Source: JAGVPT01 sp964439265 (GTDB lineage Bacteria > Bacteroidota > Ignavibacteria > UBA10030 > UBA8401). From it: a stretch of 64,000 nt of DNA. A program made the position numbers and the translations under genes. The stretch lies in assembly GCA_964439265.1 (NCBI GenBank), contig CAYTOA010000020.1, positions 3,906-67,905 on the forward strand. Reading direction: 5' to 3'. Below are positions 1 through 9,124 of this stretch, piece by piece. The notes beneath the pieces are model-generated. The model had not been told where the DNA came from. It did not search any database and saw nothing but the letters and a program-made list of their open reading frames with translations. Position 1 is the stretch's first letter. Each line of letters begins with the position of its first letter.

Positions 1-755
1 ATATGGAGATCATCCAGGAGAGGCTGGAACGGGAGTACAATCAAAATCTCATCACCACCGTCCCGAACGTCGAGTACCGCGTGACAAAGACGAACAAGGA
101 AGTCGTCACGGTCAACAATCCCGCCGAAATGCCGCCGATCGGGAGCGTTGAAAAGATGGAAGAGCCGTACATCAAGGCGCAGATCATCACGCCCACGGAG
201 TACATCGGCAATATCATGAAGCTGTGCATGGATCGGCGCGGCATCTACAAGAACACGAACTACCTGGACCCAACCCGCGCCGATATTACGTACGAATTTC
301 CCCTCTCTGAAATCATTTTTGATTTTTACGACAAATTGAAATCGCTCACGCGCGGGTACGCGTCGCTCGATTACGATTATCTCGATTACCGCGAATCGGA
401 CCTTGTGAAGCTGGACATCTTGCTGAACACAGAGCCGGTCGACGCGTTGTCAACGATCGTCCACCGCGACAAGTCGTACGACATGGGAAGAAAGCTGTGC
501 AGTAAACTAAAAGAGCTGATACCCCGTCAAATGTTTGAAGTGGTGATTCAGGCGGCGATCGGCAGCAAGGTGATCGCGCGGACAACCGTCGCAGCCATGC
601 GGAAAAACGTCCTTGCAAAATGCTACGGCGGCGACATCACCCGGAAAAGAAAGCTCCTCGAGAAACAAAAAGAGGGGAAAAAACGTATGAAACAAGTGGG
701 ACGCGTGGAACTTCCGCAGGAAGCGTTTCTCGCGGTGTTGTCGATGGACGAATAG
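1..755 (+). CDS. lepA: Elongation factor 4 (LepA), C-terminal part
   Basis: This is the last 250 residues of the ribosome back-translocase EF4. The reading frame is already open at the window edge: bases 1-2 finish a codon before the first visible Met, and the segment MEIIQERLEREY is the internal start of the EF4 domain V region, so the 5' part with the GTPase domain lies outside. The tail carries the EF4-specific C-terminal domain with the family signature KCYGGDITRKRKLLEKQKEG near residue 200 and the usual ending around LPQEAFLAVL. A signal peptidase gene follows, the same lepA-lepB order as in E. coli. Identification is secure; only the 5' boundary is unknown. Confidence 0.97.
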   Translation, partial: MEIIQERLEREYNQNLITTVPNVEYRVTKTNKEVVTVNNPAEMPPIGSVEKMEEPYIKAQIITPTEYIGNIMKLCMDRRGIYKNTNYLDPTRADITYEFPLSEIIFDFYDKLKSLTRGYASLDYDYLDYRESDLVKLDILLNTEPVDALSTIVHRDKSYDMGRKLCSKLKELIPRQMFEVVIQAAIGSKVIARTTVAAMRKNVLAKCYGGDITRKRKLLEKQKEGKKRMKQVGRVELPQEAFLAVLSMDE

Positions 756-771
756 GCCCGCCGACAGATGT

Positions 772-842
772 GAGGCTGGAGACAGGAGACTGGAGGCAGA
801 ATACAACTGTATGTTCTTCCCTGTTTACTGCCTCCAGCCTCC
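772..842. repeat. Palindromic intergenic repeat (GGAG/CTCC word type)
   Basis: The lepA-lepB gap holds a perfect 10-bp inverted repeat, ctggaggcag at 790-799 against ctgcctccag at 828-837, with a second possible pairing of gaggctgga (772-780) with tccagcctc (833-841). The left arm is built of near-repeats of the word ggagact/ggaggct. A related, less symmetrical copy lies at 51033-51065. There is no T-run after the hairpin, so it is not an obvious terminator. Confidence 0.7.
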
Positions 843-916
843 AAAAATCTCAATTCCTGCGCTGAGACATTGAATTAACGGCGCAACTTCCAATAACCAA
901 TCACCCGTGAAACACC

Positions 917-1816
917 ATGGCCAAACAAGAAGAAAAGAAAGTTGAGACACCCGTTCCGTTCTCGAAAAAAGTCCAGGATTTTTTCCGCGAAGCGGGCATC
1001 GTCATCATAGGGTTTTTACTGCTGAACAATTTTGTCATCGCGTCGTTCATGGTGCCGACAGGGTCGATGGAGAACGAGGTCATGACCGGCGATTTTCTGA
1101 TGGTGAATAAATTCATCTATGGAGGATGTTCACCGCGCAACATTCCATTTTCCGACGTGCGGCTCCCCTGGTTCAGGCTCCCGGCGTTCACCTCGGTTCA
1201 CCGCGGGGATGTGATCGTTTTTGAATTTCCCGGATACCGCGAAGAAGTGCATCCCGATGCGTTTACGTATTATCTGAAGCGGTGCATGGCAATCTCCGGC
1301 GACACGCTGCAGGTGATCAACCGCGTCGTCTACGTCAACGGGCAGCGCGCACCGATCCCGCGCAATATGAAATTCAACTCGCCGCGCATGCTTCCCCCGC
1401 AGTACGCCGATGAAAGAATATTTCCGCCGACGGCGCCGTTCAACGAGGACAACTACGGCCCGATCGTCATTCCATTTAAAGGAATGAAGATCCCTCTTAC
1501 GTCCAACAATCTCGTCATGTGGGACACATTCATTCAGCGCGACGGACACAAGGCAACACTCGACAGGCAGGGAAACGTTCTCATCGACGGAAAACAGAAC
1601 AGCACGTACGTCGTGGAAAAGAATTATCTTTTCGGGATGGGAGACAACCGAGACAACAGTCTCGACAGCAGGTTCTGGGGCTTTGTTCCCGAAGAGAACA
1701 TCGTCGGCACGCCGATGATCGTGTATTGGTCGTGGGATACCGACGTTTCCATCTTCAACATTTTTGAGAAACTTATGTCTGTGCGGCTGAACAGACTGGG
1801 AACGTTAATCCGGTAA
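917..1816 (+). CDS. lepB: Signal peptidase I, first of two tandem copies
   Basis: A 299-residue membrane-bound serine protease (S26A) that cleaves signal peptides after export. One transmembrane helix (about 25-43) precedes the catalytic box PTGSMENE with nucleophile Ser50. The general base is Lys121 in the LKRCMAISGDT segment, and the closing box GDNRDNSLDSRFWGFVP lies near residue 240. All catalytic boxes are intact. Compared with small Gram-positive enzymes there is an insert between the Lys box and the GDNRDNS box, as in Gram-negative periplasmic domains. The next signal peptidase starts 7 nt downstream, so the two are probably co-transcribed with lepA. Confidence 0.95.
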   Translation: MAKQEEKKVETPVPFSKKVQDFFREAGIVIIGFLLLNNFVIASFMVPTGSMENEVMTGDFLMVNKFIYGGCSPRNIPFSDVRLPWFRLPAFTSVHRGDVIVFEFPGYREEVHPDAFTYYLKRCMAISGDTLQVINRVVYVNGQRAPIPRNMKFNSPRMLPPQYADERIFPPTAPFNEDNYGPIVIPFKGMKIPLTSNNLVMWDTFIQRDGHKATLDRQGNVLIDGKQNSTYVVEKNYLFGMGDNRDNSLDSRFWGFVPEENIVGTPMIVYWSWDTDVSIFNIFEKLMSVRLNRLGTLIR

Positions 1817-1822
1817 AATCTT

Positions 1823-2731
1823 GTGCAGGAAAATGTGGAAGTCAACGAGGAGCAGAACAAGACCGGGAATCCGCCCCGCCGGCGGCTTAACGATTACGCT
1901 GCGACGATCGCCGCCACCCTTATCGTCGCGTTCTTCCTGAAAACGTTCGTCGTCGAAGCCTTTCGCATTCCGAGCGCGTCGATGGAGAACACGCTCCGGA
2001 TCGGCGATTTTCTTTTTGTCAATAAATTCATTTACGGCGCCGAGACTCCCAAATATTTTCCCTTCACGTACTCTGAGATCCCGCACCTCCGCCTGCCGGC
2101 GCTGATGCGGCCGCGCCGCGGCGACGTGATCGTGTTCGAATATCCCGGCGACAGGGACGAAGCGAAGCCGATACGGATAGTCAATTTCATCAAGCGCTGT
2201 ATGGCGCTTCCCGGCGACACCCTTCTTATTCAAAACAAAACAGTTTTCGTCAACAATAGAGAATTCCTCGCTCCCGCCCAGTCGCCGCGCACTCCGCCAA
2301 GCGACTTCCTTCCGCGGGAATCAGTGGGTATGATTTTTCCGAAAGGGAGCCCGTTCAACCCTGATTATTACGGACCGATCATCGTCCCGTTCAAAGGAAT
2401 GGTGCTGGATATTTCCGGCGGTTCGATCGACCAGTGGCAGACGTTCATCGAACGGGAGGGGCACAGGGTTAGCGTCGACAGAAATGGAACTGCTGCGATC
2501 GACGGCGTTACAGAAACTCAGTACGTTGTCGAGAGGAACTATTTCTTTGCGATGGGAGACAACCGCGACAACAGCCTCGACAGCAGATACTGGGGCTTCG
2601 TCCCGGAAGATAACATCGTCGGGAAAGCGATGTTCGTGTATTGGTCGTGGGATGCTTCGGTTTCCATGGGAAGCTTTTTCAATAAGTTTTCCGCGATCCG
2701 CTGGTCGCGCATCGGAACGCTGATACGATGA
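1823..2731 (+). CDS. lepB: Signal peptidase I, second tandem copy
   Basis: A 302-residue paralogue of the gene just upstream. It has a transmembrane helix at about 27-45, catalytic Ser53 in PSASMENT, Lys124 in IKRCMALPGDT and the same GDNRDNSLDSRYWGFVPE box. The last 60 residues match the first copy almost position for position, including the ending RxGTLIR, whereas the N-terminal tail and middle insert have diverged. That suggests a local duplication followed by specialisation. The start is GTG and no clear ribosome binding site precedes it; another GTG four codons later is possible. Its box (PSASM..., ALPGD) is closer to the canonical signal peptidase consensus than that of the first copy (PTGSM..., AISGD). 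Confidence 0.94.
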   Translation: MQENVEVNEEQNKTGNPPRRRLNDYAATIAATLIVAFFLKTFVVEAFRIPSASMENTLRIGDFLFVNKFIYGAETPKYFPFTYSEIPHLRLPALMRPRRGDVIVFEYPGDRDEAKPIRIVNFIKRCMALPGDTLLIQNKTVFVNNREFLAPAQSPRTPPSDFLPRESVGMIFPKGSPFNPDYYGPIIVPFKGMVLDISGGSIDQWQTFIEREGHRVSVDRNGTAAIDGVTETQYVVERNYFFAMGDNRDNSLDSRYWGFVPEDNIVGKAMFVYWSWDASVSMGSFFNKFSAIRWSRIGTLIR

Positions 2732-2770
2732 GAAAATTTTTTGGATGCCATTTCAAAAAGGTCTTAGCTA

Positions 2771-2872
2771 TTGCCCTTCGACGCGTCCCCCCTTTGGGGG
2801 ACTTGCTCAGGGTGAACAGACCATTTGCTCATCCTGAGTAAGTGAGCGAAGCGAACGCATCGAAGGATGATG
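2771..2872. repeat. Intergenic palindromes of the cttcgac/gctcaggg type
   Basis: The 251-nt gap between lepB and hemW contains two adjoining hairpins. The first has arms gtccccc (2785-2791) and gggggac (2796-2802) inside a cccttcgac...gctcagggtgaacag frame. The second has catcct (2830-2835) pairing with aggatg (2864-2869). A short piece of the same word family (cttcgctcagg) recurs at 19480-19490 before lysC. No open reading frame is plausible here. Confidence 0.65.
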
Positions 2873-2982
2873 GCTCGCATTTTTTGCGTTGACGTCCAGG
2901 TATCAGACACTTCTACGGCTTGAACTGCAGGCGGCATAAATTAATAAGTCCTTCGGCATTTTTCCGAACTTAAAAAGTAATT

Positions 2983-4122
2983 ATGGCAAGCCTGTACCTC
3001 CACATACCGTATTGCGAGAAGAAATGCGTGTACTGCGATTTCTATTCCATCGAGAATATGAATTCAATGGACATCTTTCTCAAGTCGTTGGAGAAAGAGA
3101 TCGCGATGTACGCCGGCCAGTATTCTCACCGCGAATCGTTCGAAACGATTTTCTTCGGAGGTGGAACGCCTTCCCTCCTTCCCCCATCTACACTGGAAAG
3201 AATCCTCAACGCACTTCATAAACATTACAAAATAGATCCCGGCGCTGAAATAACTGTCGAAACAAACCCGGGGACAGTCGATGCGGAAAAACTTCGCGGG
3301 TACCGGTCGATCGGCATCAACCGTCTCAGCATCGGCATCCAATCATTCCACGAGGACGAGTTGAAATTTCTGAGCCGCATTCACACCGCGGAGGAAGCAA
3401 CCGCATGCGTCGAGAACGCATACCTCGCAGGGTTTGAGAACGTAAGCGTCGACCTGATCTTTTCCCTCCCGAAGCAGACGCTTGAACGCTGGAAAGAAAA
3501 TCTCCGAAAGGCGATCGCATTACGGCCAAAACATATATCCGCCTACAGCCTGATCGTTGAAGAACATACGCCGCTTTTTTCAATGGTACAGAACGGGACG
3601 GTCAAGCCGCTGCCGGAGGAAAAAGATACCGCGATGTACGAAACAACGCTTTCAACAATGGCGGAAAACGGTTTCAGCCAGTACGAGGTCTCTAATTTTG
3701 CAAGTCCCGGCTTTGAAAGCCGTCATAACAAAAATTATTGGAATCACTCCAACTACCTCGGATTCGGGCCATCGGCGCATTCATTCTGGAAAGAGCATGC
3801 GACAGGCGGGCGCCGCTGGTGGAATGCAAGAAGCATAGCGCACTACTGCGATGCCATCAATAAGGACGCTGTTCCCGTTGCGGGTTCAGAGATTGTCGAC
3901 AGGGATACGATGTTCAGTGAAGCTGTCTTTCTCGGCTTGCGCACCGGGGAATTAAGTGTGACAACGCTTCAGCAGCTGTATGGCGTCGATATGCTTTCCG
4001 TCCGTGGCGACAAGCTGAAACTTTTCTCGGATGAAGCTCTGCTGCATGTCAAAGACCGCCGCATCACGCTCACACGCAAGGGTTTTATGGTTTGCGATTC
4101 GATCGCTGAATCGCTGCTGTAG
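2983..4122 (+). CDS. hemW: Radical SAM heme chaperone HemW
   Basis: A 379-residue member of the HemN-like radical SAM group. The [4Fe-4S]-binding motif is at the very N-terminus, with Cys11, Cys15 and Cys18 (CEKKCVYCDF), followed by the FFGGGTPS motif of the SAM site. The HNxxYW sequence that marks HemW rather than true coproporphyrinogen dehydrogenase is present at 248-253, ahead of LGFGPSAHSF. HemW is thought to bind heme and deliver it to respiratory enzymes. It stands alone, with repeat-bearing gaps on both sides. Confidence 0.93.
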   Translation: MASLYLHIPYCEKKCVYCDFYSIENMNSMDIFLKSLEKEIAMYAGQYSHRESFETIFFGGGTPSLLPPSTLERILNALHKHYKIDPGAEITVETNPGTVDAEKLRGYRSIGINRLSIGIQSFHEDELKFLSRIHTAEEATACVENAYLAGFENVSVDLIFSLPKQTLERWKENLRKAIALRPKHISAYSLIVEEHTPLFSMVQNGTVKPLPEEKDTAMYETTLSTMAENGFSQYEVSNFASPGFESRHNKNYWNHSNYLGFGPSAHSFWKEHATGGRRWWNARSIAHYCDAINKDAVPVAGSEIVDRDTMFSEAVFLGLRTGELSVTTLQQLYGVDMLSVRGDKLKLFSDEALLHVKDRRITLTRKGFMVCDSIAESLL

Positions 4123-4241
4123 CCGGGTGAGAAAGCCAACCATTTATAGTAAATTCGTCATGCCATGACCTACGGTAAGACGCTTTCTTTGCGCCCCTCG
4201 TGAACTTCGTGGATACGCTAGGCCTATTGCCGAACTTTCAA

Positions 4242-4272
4242 TTGCAATTAGAACACATTCAAACTATATTGA
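4242..4272 (+). promoter_or_regulatory. Candidate Bacteroidota-type promoter of the DUF2723 gene
   Basis: TTG at 4242-4244 and TATATTGA at 4265-4272 are separated by 20 nt, close to the TTG-N19..21-TAnnTTTG consensus of Bacteroidota. It lies about 43 nt before the start codon at 4315, which has a GAGG ribosome binding site. Found by eye only. Confidence 0.45.
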
Positions 4273-4314
4273 GCCTGTTTTCTCCGCCGCTCGACCCAGT
4301 TTTGCGAGGAAGTA

Positions 4315-7077
4315 ATGGAACACAAGAAGCTTAACCGGCTAGTCGCAGGATTTGTTTTTTTCGTGTCGCTCGTCGTCTACATCAAAACGCTTGCCGACAC
4401 CGTTGTTTTTTGGGATGTCGGTGAGTTCATCGCCGCCGCCTACCTGCTGCAGGTACCGCATCCTCCGGGCTCACCGCTGTTCCTTATCATTGCAAGAGTA
4501 TTCGCGATGTTTCCAACGGCGCACGACGCCGCTGTTCGCGTTCATCTCGTCTCGCCGTTCGCGAGCGCATTCACAGCCTCATTTCTTTATCTCTCCATCG
4601 TTAAGCTCATCCTTTTATGGAAGGAAAAACCGTCTGCCGCATATGACAAATTCGCCTTGTACGGCTCGGCTGCCATCGGCGCGCTCTCGTTGACCTTCAG
4701 CCCGACATTCTGGTTCAACGCAGAAGAGGCCGAGGTGTACGGAATGAGCATGCTTTTTGTCGGCATGATAACATACCTTTCACTCAAATGGAACGAACGG
4801 GCGAATGAACCGGGGAACGAAAAATATATTTTGCTTATTGCGTACCTTGTCGGACTGTCGGTCGGCGTCCACCTGCTTTCCCTTCTCGTCGTCATTCCGT
4901 TCATGCTGATTTTCTATTTTCGCAGGTATGAATTTACGATGATCGGCTTCATAAAGTTCGGCGCCGCGGCGCTACTCATCTTCGGCATTGTATACCCCGG
5001 CATCGTGAAGTGGTTTCCCGGTTTGCTGAACGGGTCCGTAACGATTGGCGGAGAGGAATACAAGAGCTTGATCATCGGAGTATTGCTGTATGCAATCATC
5101 GCGGCCGCTCTTTACGGCGTCTACTATTCACACCTGCATCAGAAAAAATTAATGAACACAGCGTTGATGTCCGGACTCTTTATCGTATTCGGATACTCCA
5201 CGTACACACTGGTGATGGTCCGCGCGAACGAGCATCTGCCGATGAACGAGAACGATCCGAGCACGTTCACCCGGCTAGAGTCCTACCTGAATCGGGACCA
5301 ATACGGTGATGCGCCGTTAGTGAAGCGCCGGTACGGCACGGAGCCGCAGAATCAGGAGATGTACACGAAATATTCGAGCGACGGCGATTTCTTCTGGCGG
5401 TACCAGGTCAACCATATGTTTCTCCGATATTTCCTCTGGCAGTATGCGGGAATCGAAGGCGGCTGGCAGGATGCAGGGGTGAACTGGAAGCAGCTGTACG
5501 GTATTCCCCTTTTGTTCGGATGTATCGGTTGTTTCTATCATTTCCGCAAGGACCGGAAGATGTGGTTCGTCTTTCTCGCCTTCTTTGCGATCATGGGAAT
5601 CGTTCTCGACGTTTATTTCAACATGCAGGAGCCGCAGCCGCGGGAGCGTGATTATTTTTACGTCGGTTCGTTTTTTGTTTTTTCCATCTGGATCGGCATG
5701 GGAGTGTTGGGGCTTGTCGAGTTTTTGCACAACATTATAAAGAATCAGCACGCCCGGGTATACACTGCGGGAGGAGCGCTTCTCCTGGCTGCCGTGTTCA
5801 TCCCCGGCAACATGCTGCGAACAAATTACAAAGACGCAGACCGCACCGGAGACTATGTCGCATGGGATTATTCGTACAACCTTCTCCAGACGTGCGAACC
5901 GGACGCCATCCTCTTCACGAATGGAGACAACGACACTTTTCCTCTCTGGTATTTGCAGGATGTCGAGGGCATACGGCGCGACGTCCGCATCGTCTGCCTG
6001 AGCCTGGCAAACACGCCGTGGTACGTTACCCAGCTGAAAAATGACACGCCGTTCGGGGCAATGAAGGTGCCCATCGCCATGTCCGATGACCAGATCGGAC
6101 GCATCGAGGCGATCCATTGGGAACCCCGGCAGATGAATCTTCCGGTTCCGCAATCCGTCGTCAACCAATTTGCGTACCTTGAAGATGCCGCAAAACTATC
6201 GCCCGCCGACGATACTTCGGTTACCCGGTCCGGCGTCATTCGATTTATCCTCCCGAACACGATCGCAATAAGATCCGTCAAAGCGCTGCGCGCTCAGGAT
6301 ATCGTAACGTGGAATATCATCGCAACGAACAAATGGCAGCGTCCAATCTATTTTGCGGAAACGTGTGCGCCCGACAGCAAGATCGGCCTGGAGCGCTATT
6401 TTCGTACGGACGGCCTGGCGGCACGGCTCGTGCCGTTTCAAGCCGCGAACAACTCCGGGATCATTGTTGATACTATTTTGGCGGCGAACCTCTATAATTC
6501 TCCCGGAGGATTTTCGAAAACATTTCAGCGAGGGTATAAATACCGCGGTTTGAACGACAGTACGGTATATTACGATGAGAACGCTGCACGGTTGATGCTG
6601 AATTACCGCAATGCCTTCCTGCGGCTCGCTACGTACCATCTCAATATTACCCATGACAGCGCAAAAGCGGGTCAGGCACTCGACTCGATGGAAACGAAAA
6701 TTCCGCAAAATGTTTTCCCGATGGACAACCGCGTTCTCTTTGAAGTCGCGAATTTTTACAAATATGCTGGCGAGATCGCCAAATGCGACATGTACGCGAA
6801 TGAGCTCACCGCGAAACTTATCGACTTCATCAAAAAGAATCCCAACGAGCCGCTGAATGAAACCAATCCGTATGCGGCCCTTTTTTCGGTGTATGAATTG
6901 CGCGGAGAGTACGACAACGCCATCGGTGTCTTGAATGAGATTAATGCCAGGTATGCCGCGACGACGCCCGGAGTTGCGGACCAGGTAAAGCAGCAAATCG
7001 CGAAGATGCGAATCAAAATGAGTATGAACAGTACCGCGATGAAGGATACTCTTGCGGTTCAATCCAAGAAGAAATAA
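4315..7077 (+). CDS. DUF2723 (TMEM260-like) membrane protein, putative GT-C glycosyltransferase
   Basis: A 920-residue polytopic membrane protein. The first 110 residues carry the DUF2723 hallmark TVVFWDVGEFIAAAYLLQVP followed by HPPGSP, and about ten hydrophobic segments fill residues 1-490. The rest is a soluble region with an NGDNDTFPLWYLQ motif (about 540) and a helical, TPR-like C-terminus (about 760-920). The family is widespread in Bacteroidota. Its animal relative TMEM260 is a protein O-mannosyltransferase, so a role in glycosylating exported proteins at the cytoplasmic membrane is a reasonable inference, not shown here. The start ATG follows gcgaggaagta, a good ribosome binding site. 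Confidence 0.88.
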   Translation: MEHKKLNRLVAGFVFFVSLVVYIKTLADTVVFWDVGEFIAAAYLLQVPHPPGSPLFLIIARVFAMFPTAHDAAVRVHLVSPFASAFTASFLYLSIVKLILLWKEKPSAAYDKFALYGSAAIGALSLTFSPTFWFNAEEAEVYGMSMLFVGMITYLSLKWNERANEPGNEKYILLIAYLVGLSVGVHLLSLLVVIPFMLIFYFRRYEFTMIGFIKFGAAALLIFGIVYPGIVKWFPGLLNGSVTIGGEEYKSLIIGVLLYAIIAAALYGVYYSHLHQKKLMNTALMSGLFIVFGYSTYTLVMVRANEHLPMNENDPSTFTRLESYLNRDQYGDAPLVKRRYGTEPQNQEMYTKYSSDGDFFWRYQVNHMFLRYFLWQYAGIEGGWQDAGVNWKQLYGIPLLFGCIGCFYHFRKDRKMWFVFLAFFAIMGIVLDVYFNMQEPQPRERDYFYVGSFFVFSIWIGMGVLGLVEFLHNIIKNQHARVYTAGGALLLAAVFIPGNMLRTNYKDADRTGDYVAWDYSYNLLQTCEPDAILFTNGDNDTFPLWYLQDVEGIRRDVRIVCLSLANTPWYVTQLKNDTPFGAMKVPIAMSDDQIGRIEAIHWEPRQMNLPVPQSVVNQFAYLEDAAKLSPADDTSVTRSGVIRFILPNTIAIRSVKALRAQDIVTWNIIATNKWQRPIYFAETCAPDSKIGLERYFRTDGLAARLVPFQAANNSGIIVDTILAANLYNSPGGFSKTFQRGYKYRGLNDSTVYYDENAARLMLNYRNAFLRLATYHLNITHDSAKAGQALDSMETKIPQNVFPMDNRVLFEVANFYKYAGEIAKCDMYANELTAKLIDFIKKNPNEPLNETNPYAALFSVYELRGEYDNAIGVLNEINARYAATTPGVADQVKQQIAKMRIKMSMNSTAMKDTLAVQSKKK

Positions 7078-7162
7078 GAGTGCAGTAAATCCGTTTTATT
7101 TATATTATTCATGGCACAGGGTTCAAGCAGGACTGCCTCATTTTCCAAAACAATAATCAATT

Positions 7163-7936
7163 ATGAAAGAATCACGCCGCTCAAACTGGGAAAATTTCTG
7201 GGACGAAAAGAAAGATGTGCGGGAGGTCTATTCAAACTCGGACCGCGTCGTTCGGAATTTGTCGAAAATAACCGACTTAAAGGGGAAAAAAATTCTGGAA
7301 GTAGGAGCAGGTACGGGGCGCGACAGTTTTCCGCTGGTTGAGCGGGGCGCAGAGGTGTTCCAGCTCGACTATTCGATCAATTCGCTCAGGATCATGAAGC
7401 GATTGGCCGACGAAGAAAAGATCTCCGTGTCTATTGTCGGCGGGGACACGTTTTGCCTTCCGTTTCACGACGAAACCTTCGACGTTGTATTCCACCAGGG
7501 CCTTCTCGAGCATTTCAGACCGCAACAAGCCGAGGCGCTGCTTAAAGAAAACATCCGTGTCGTAAAAAAAGGGGGACTGCTGCTCGTCGACGTGCCCCAG
7601 CGCTATCACGTTTACACGCTCATTAAGCATTTTCTTATTGCCGTCAACAAGTGGTTTGCCGGATGGGAGAGAGAGTTTTCCGTGGGCGAACTTCGAGGCG
7701 AGATGGAGAGGCTCGGGCTGGAAACGGTCCACATCTACGGCGAGTGGATGTATCCCAGTCTCTTCTACCGTGCAATGCGCGAAGCCCTGTTGAAAACGGG
7801 AATAAAACTGCCGCTGTATCCTACATTCCTCCGCCCGCTGACGGCAATGAGACGCTCCGTGCGCGAAGCGCTTCGCGATACGCCGATCGCAGTCAATACA
7901 TCCTTGTCGTTCGGACTCGTAGGGAGGAAAAGATAA
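7163..7936 (+). CDS. Class I SAM-dependent methyltransferase
   Basis: A 257-residue methyltransferase of the Methyltransf_11/25 type. Motif I is KILEVGAGTGRDS at about 43-55, the acidic residue after strand 2 lies in QLDYS, and the VVFHQGLLEHF region near 108-118 is the post-II motif. The C-terminal third is not a recognised substrate domain. It is followed by a GT4 glycosyltransferase 66 nt downstream, so a glycan or lipid substrate is likely, but nothing in the sequence fixes it. No strong ribosome binding site is visible before the ATG. Confidence 0.85.
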   Translation: MKESRRSNWENFWDEKKDVREVYSNSDRVVRNLSKITDLKGKKILEVGAGTGRDSFPLVERGAEVFQLDYSINSLRIMKRLADEEKISVSIVGGDTFCLPFHDETFDVVFHQGLLEHFRPQQAEALLKENIRVVKKGGLLLVDVPQRYHVYTLIKHFLIAVNKWFAGWEREFSVGELRGEMERLGLETVHIYGEWMYPSLFYRAMREALLKTGIKLPLYPTFLRPLTAMRRSVREALRDTPIAVNTSLSFGLVGRKR

Positions 7937-7995
7937 TTATGAATTATGAATTTAGAATTATTCCAATTCATAATTCCTAATTCAAAACTCCTAAT
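7935..7995. repeat. AT-rich palindromic word repeat
   Basis: Two overlapping copies of aattatgaatt (7935-7945 and 7942-7952) face the exact complement aattcataatt (7965-7975), giving an 11-bp stem with a 12-nt loop. Degenerate copies of the same word continue to about 7995. The element begins in the stop codon of the methyltransferase gene and ends just before the glycosyltransferase start. Confidence 0.7.
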
Positions 7996-8002
7996 TGCTC
8001 TC

Positions 8003-9121
8003 ATGCGTATTCTCATCTTTAACTGGCAGGACATCAAGAACCCTCTCGCGGGGGGAGCGGAGGTCCATCTCCACGAAGTCTTCCAGCGTATCGCCGCCGC
8101 TGGTCATGACGTGACGCTTTTCTGCTCCCGTTTCGACGGCGCGCCGGAAAAAGAAGAGATGAAGGGCATTCACGTTATTCGCGAAGGGGGCCGTTCGTTC
8201 TTCAATTATCTTGTCCCGCAAAAATATTATTCGACCTTCAAGGCGCAAAAGTTCGACCTCGTGGTCGACGACATGAATAAGATCCCGTTTTATACTCCCC
8301 TGTTCGTGAAGGAGCCGCTGCTCGGCGTGACCCACCATCTTTTCGGAAAAAGCATCTTCCTCGAGGCCTCTTTCCCCGCCGCATCGTACGTCTATCTGAC
8401 GGAACAGGCTGCACTTCCTGTGTACAAACGATTGCGTTTCATCGTCGGTTCGCCGAGCACCTACAAGGAATTGCTGCATGCGGGTTTCCCCGAAGAACGG
8501 ACGCATCTCATCCATTACGGCGTCGATCATGATTCGTTCAAGCTCCTCGGAATTCCAAAGAGTCCGGTGCCTCTTGTCGGATTGGTCGGACGGTTAAAAA
8601 AATACAAAAGCGTCGGCCACTTGCTGGAGGCGTTTGTTGTCGTCCGGCAGGAAATGCCCGCCGCAAAATTGATCATTGTCGGGGACGGCGACGACAAACC
8701 GCGGCTGGAATCGATCGCACGCAAGCTCGGACTTTCTGATGCGGTGACCTTTACGGGATTCGTAAGCCAGGAAGAGAAAGTCAAATATCTGAATGAAATG
8801 CACATTGCCGTCAACACCTCGGCAAAGGAGGGCTGGGGATTAACGGCGATCGAAGCAAACGCGTGCGGAACGCCGACGGTATCGAGCAACGTGCAGGGGC
8901 TGCGCGATGCCGTTGTGGACGGCGAGACCGGCCTTCTTTACGAGTATGGAAACCGTGAACAGCTCGCCGAGAAAATATTGCTCATGCTCCGCGACGCGCA
9001 TTTGCGCCAGCGCCTTTCTGAACAGGCCATGCTGCGCTCGAAGCAGTTTGACTGGAACATTGCCGCTGAACAAACGCTGGACGTCATCGAACGCGTGCGG
9101 TCCGAATACCATCGACGATAA
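8003..9121 (+). CDS. Glycosyltransferase family 4
   Basis: A 372-residue GT-B fold retaining glycosyltransferase. The N-terminal Rossmann domain opens with MRILIFNWQDIKNPLAGGAE, the usual start with the sugar-acceptor GGAE loop. The C-terminal donor domain has VGLVGRLKKYKS (about 195), GDGDDKPRLE and the E-x7-E nucleotide-sugar motif EGWGLTAIEANACGTP near 275. A longer in-frame reading from 7946 would translate the AT-rich repeat, so the ATG at 8003 is preferred. The substrate is unknown; the neighbouring methyltransferase suggests an envelope glycan. Confidence 0.9.
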   Translation: MRILIFNWQDIKNPLAGGAEVHLHEVFQRIAAAGHDVTLFCSRFDGAPEKEEMKGIHVIREGGRSFFNYLVPQKYYSTFKAQKFDLVVDDMNKIPFYTPLFVKEPLLGVTHHLFGKSIFLEASFPAASYVYLTEQAALPVYKRLRFIVGSPSTYKELLHAGFPEERTHLIHYGVDHDSFKLLGIPKSPVPLVGLVGRLKKYKSVGHLLEAFVVVRQEMPAAKLIIVGDGDDKPRLESIARKLGLSDAVTFTGFVSQEEKVKYLNEMHIAVNTSAKEGWGLTAIEANACGTPTVSSNVQGLRDAVVDGETGLLYEYGNREQLAEKILLMLRDAHLRQRLSEQAMLRSKQFDWNIAAEQTLDVIERVRSEYHRR

Positions 9122-9124
9122 CAA

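Noticed and set aside
7946..8002. Extended N-terminus of the glycosyltransferase
   Set aside because: It would translate the AT-rich palindromic repeat; the GT4 fold starts at the Met at 8003.
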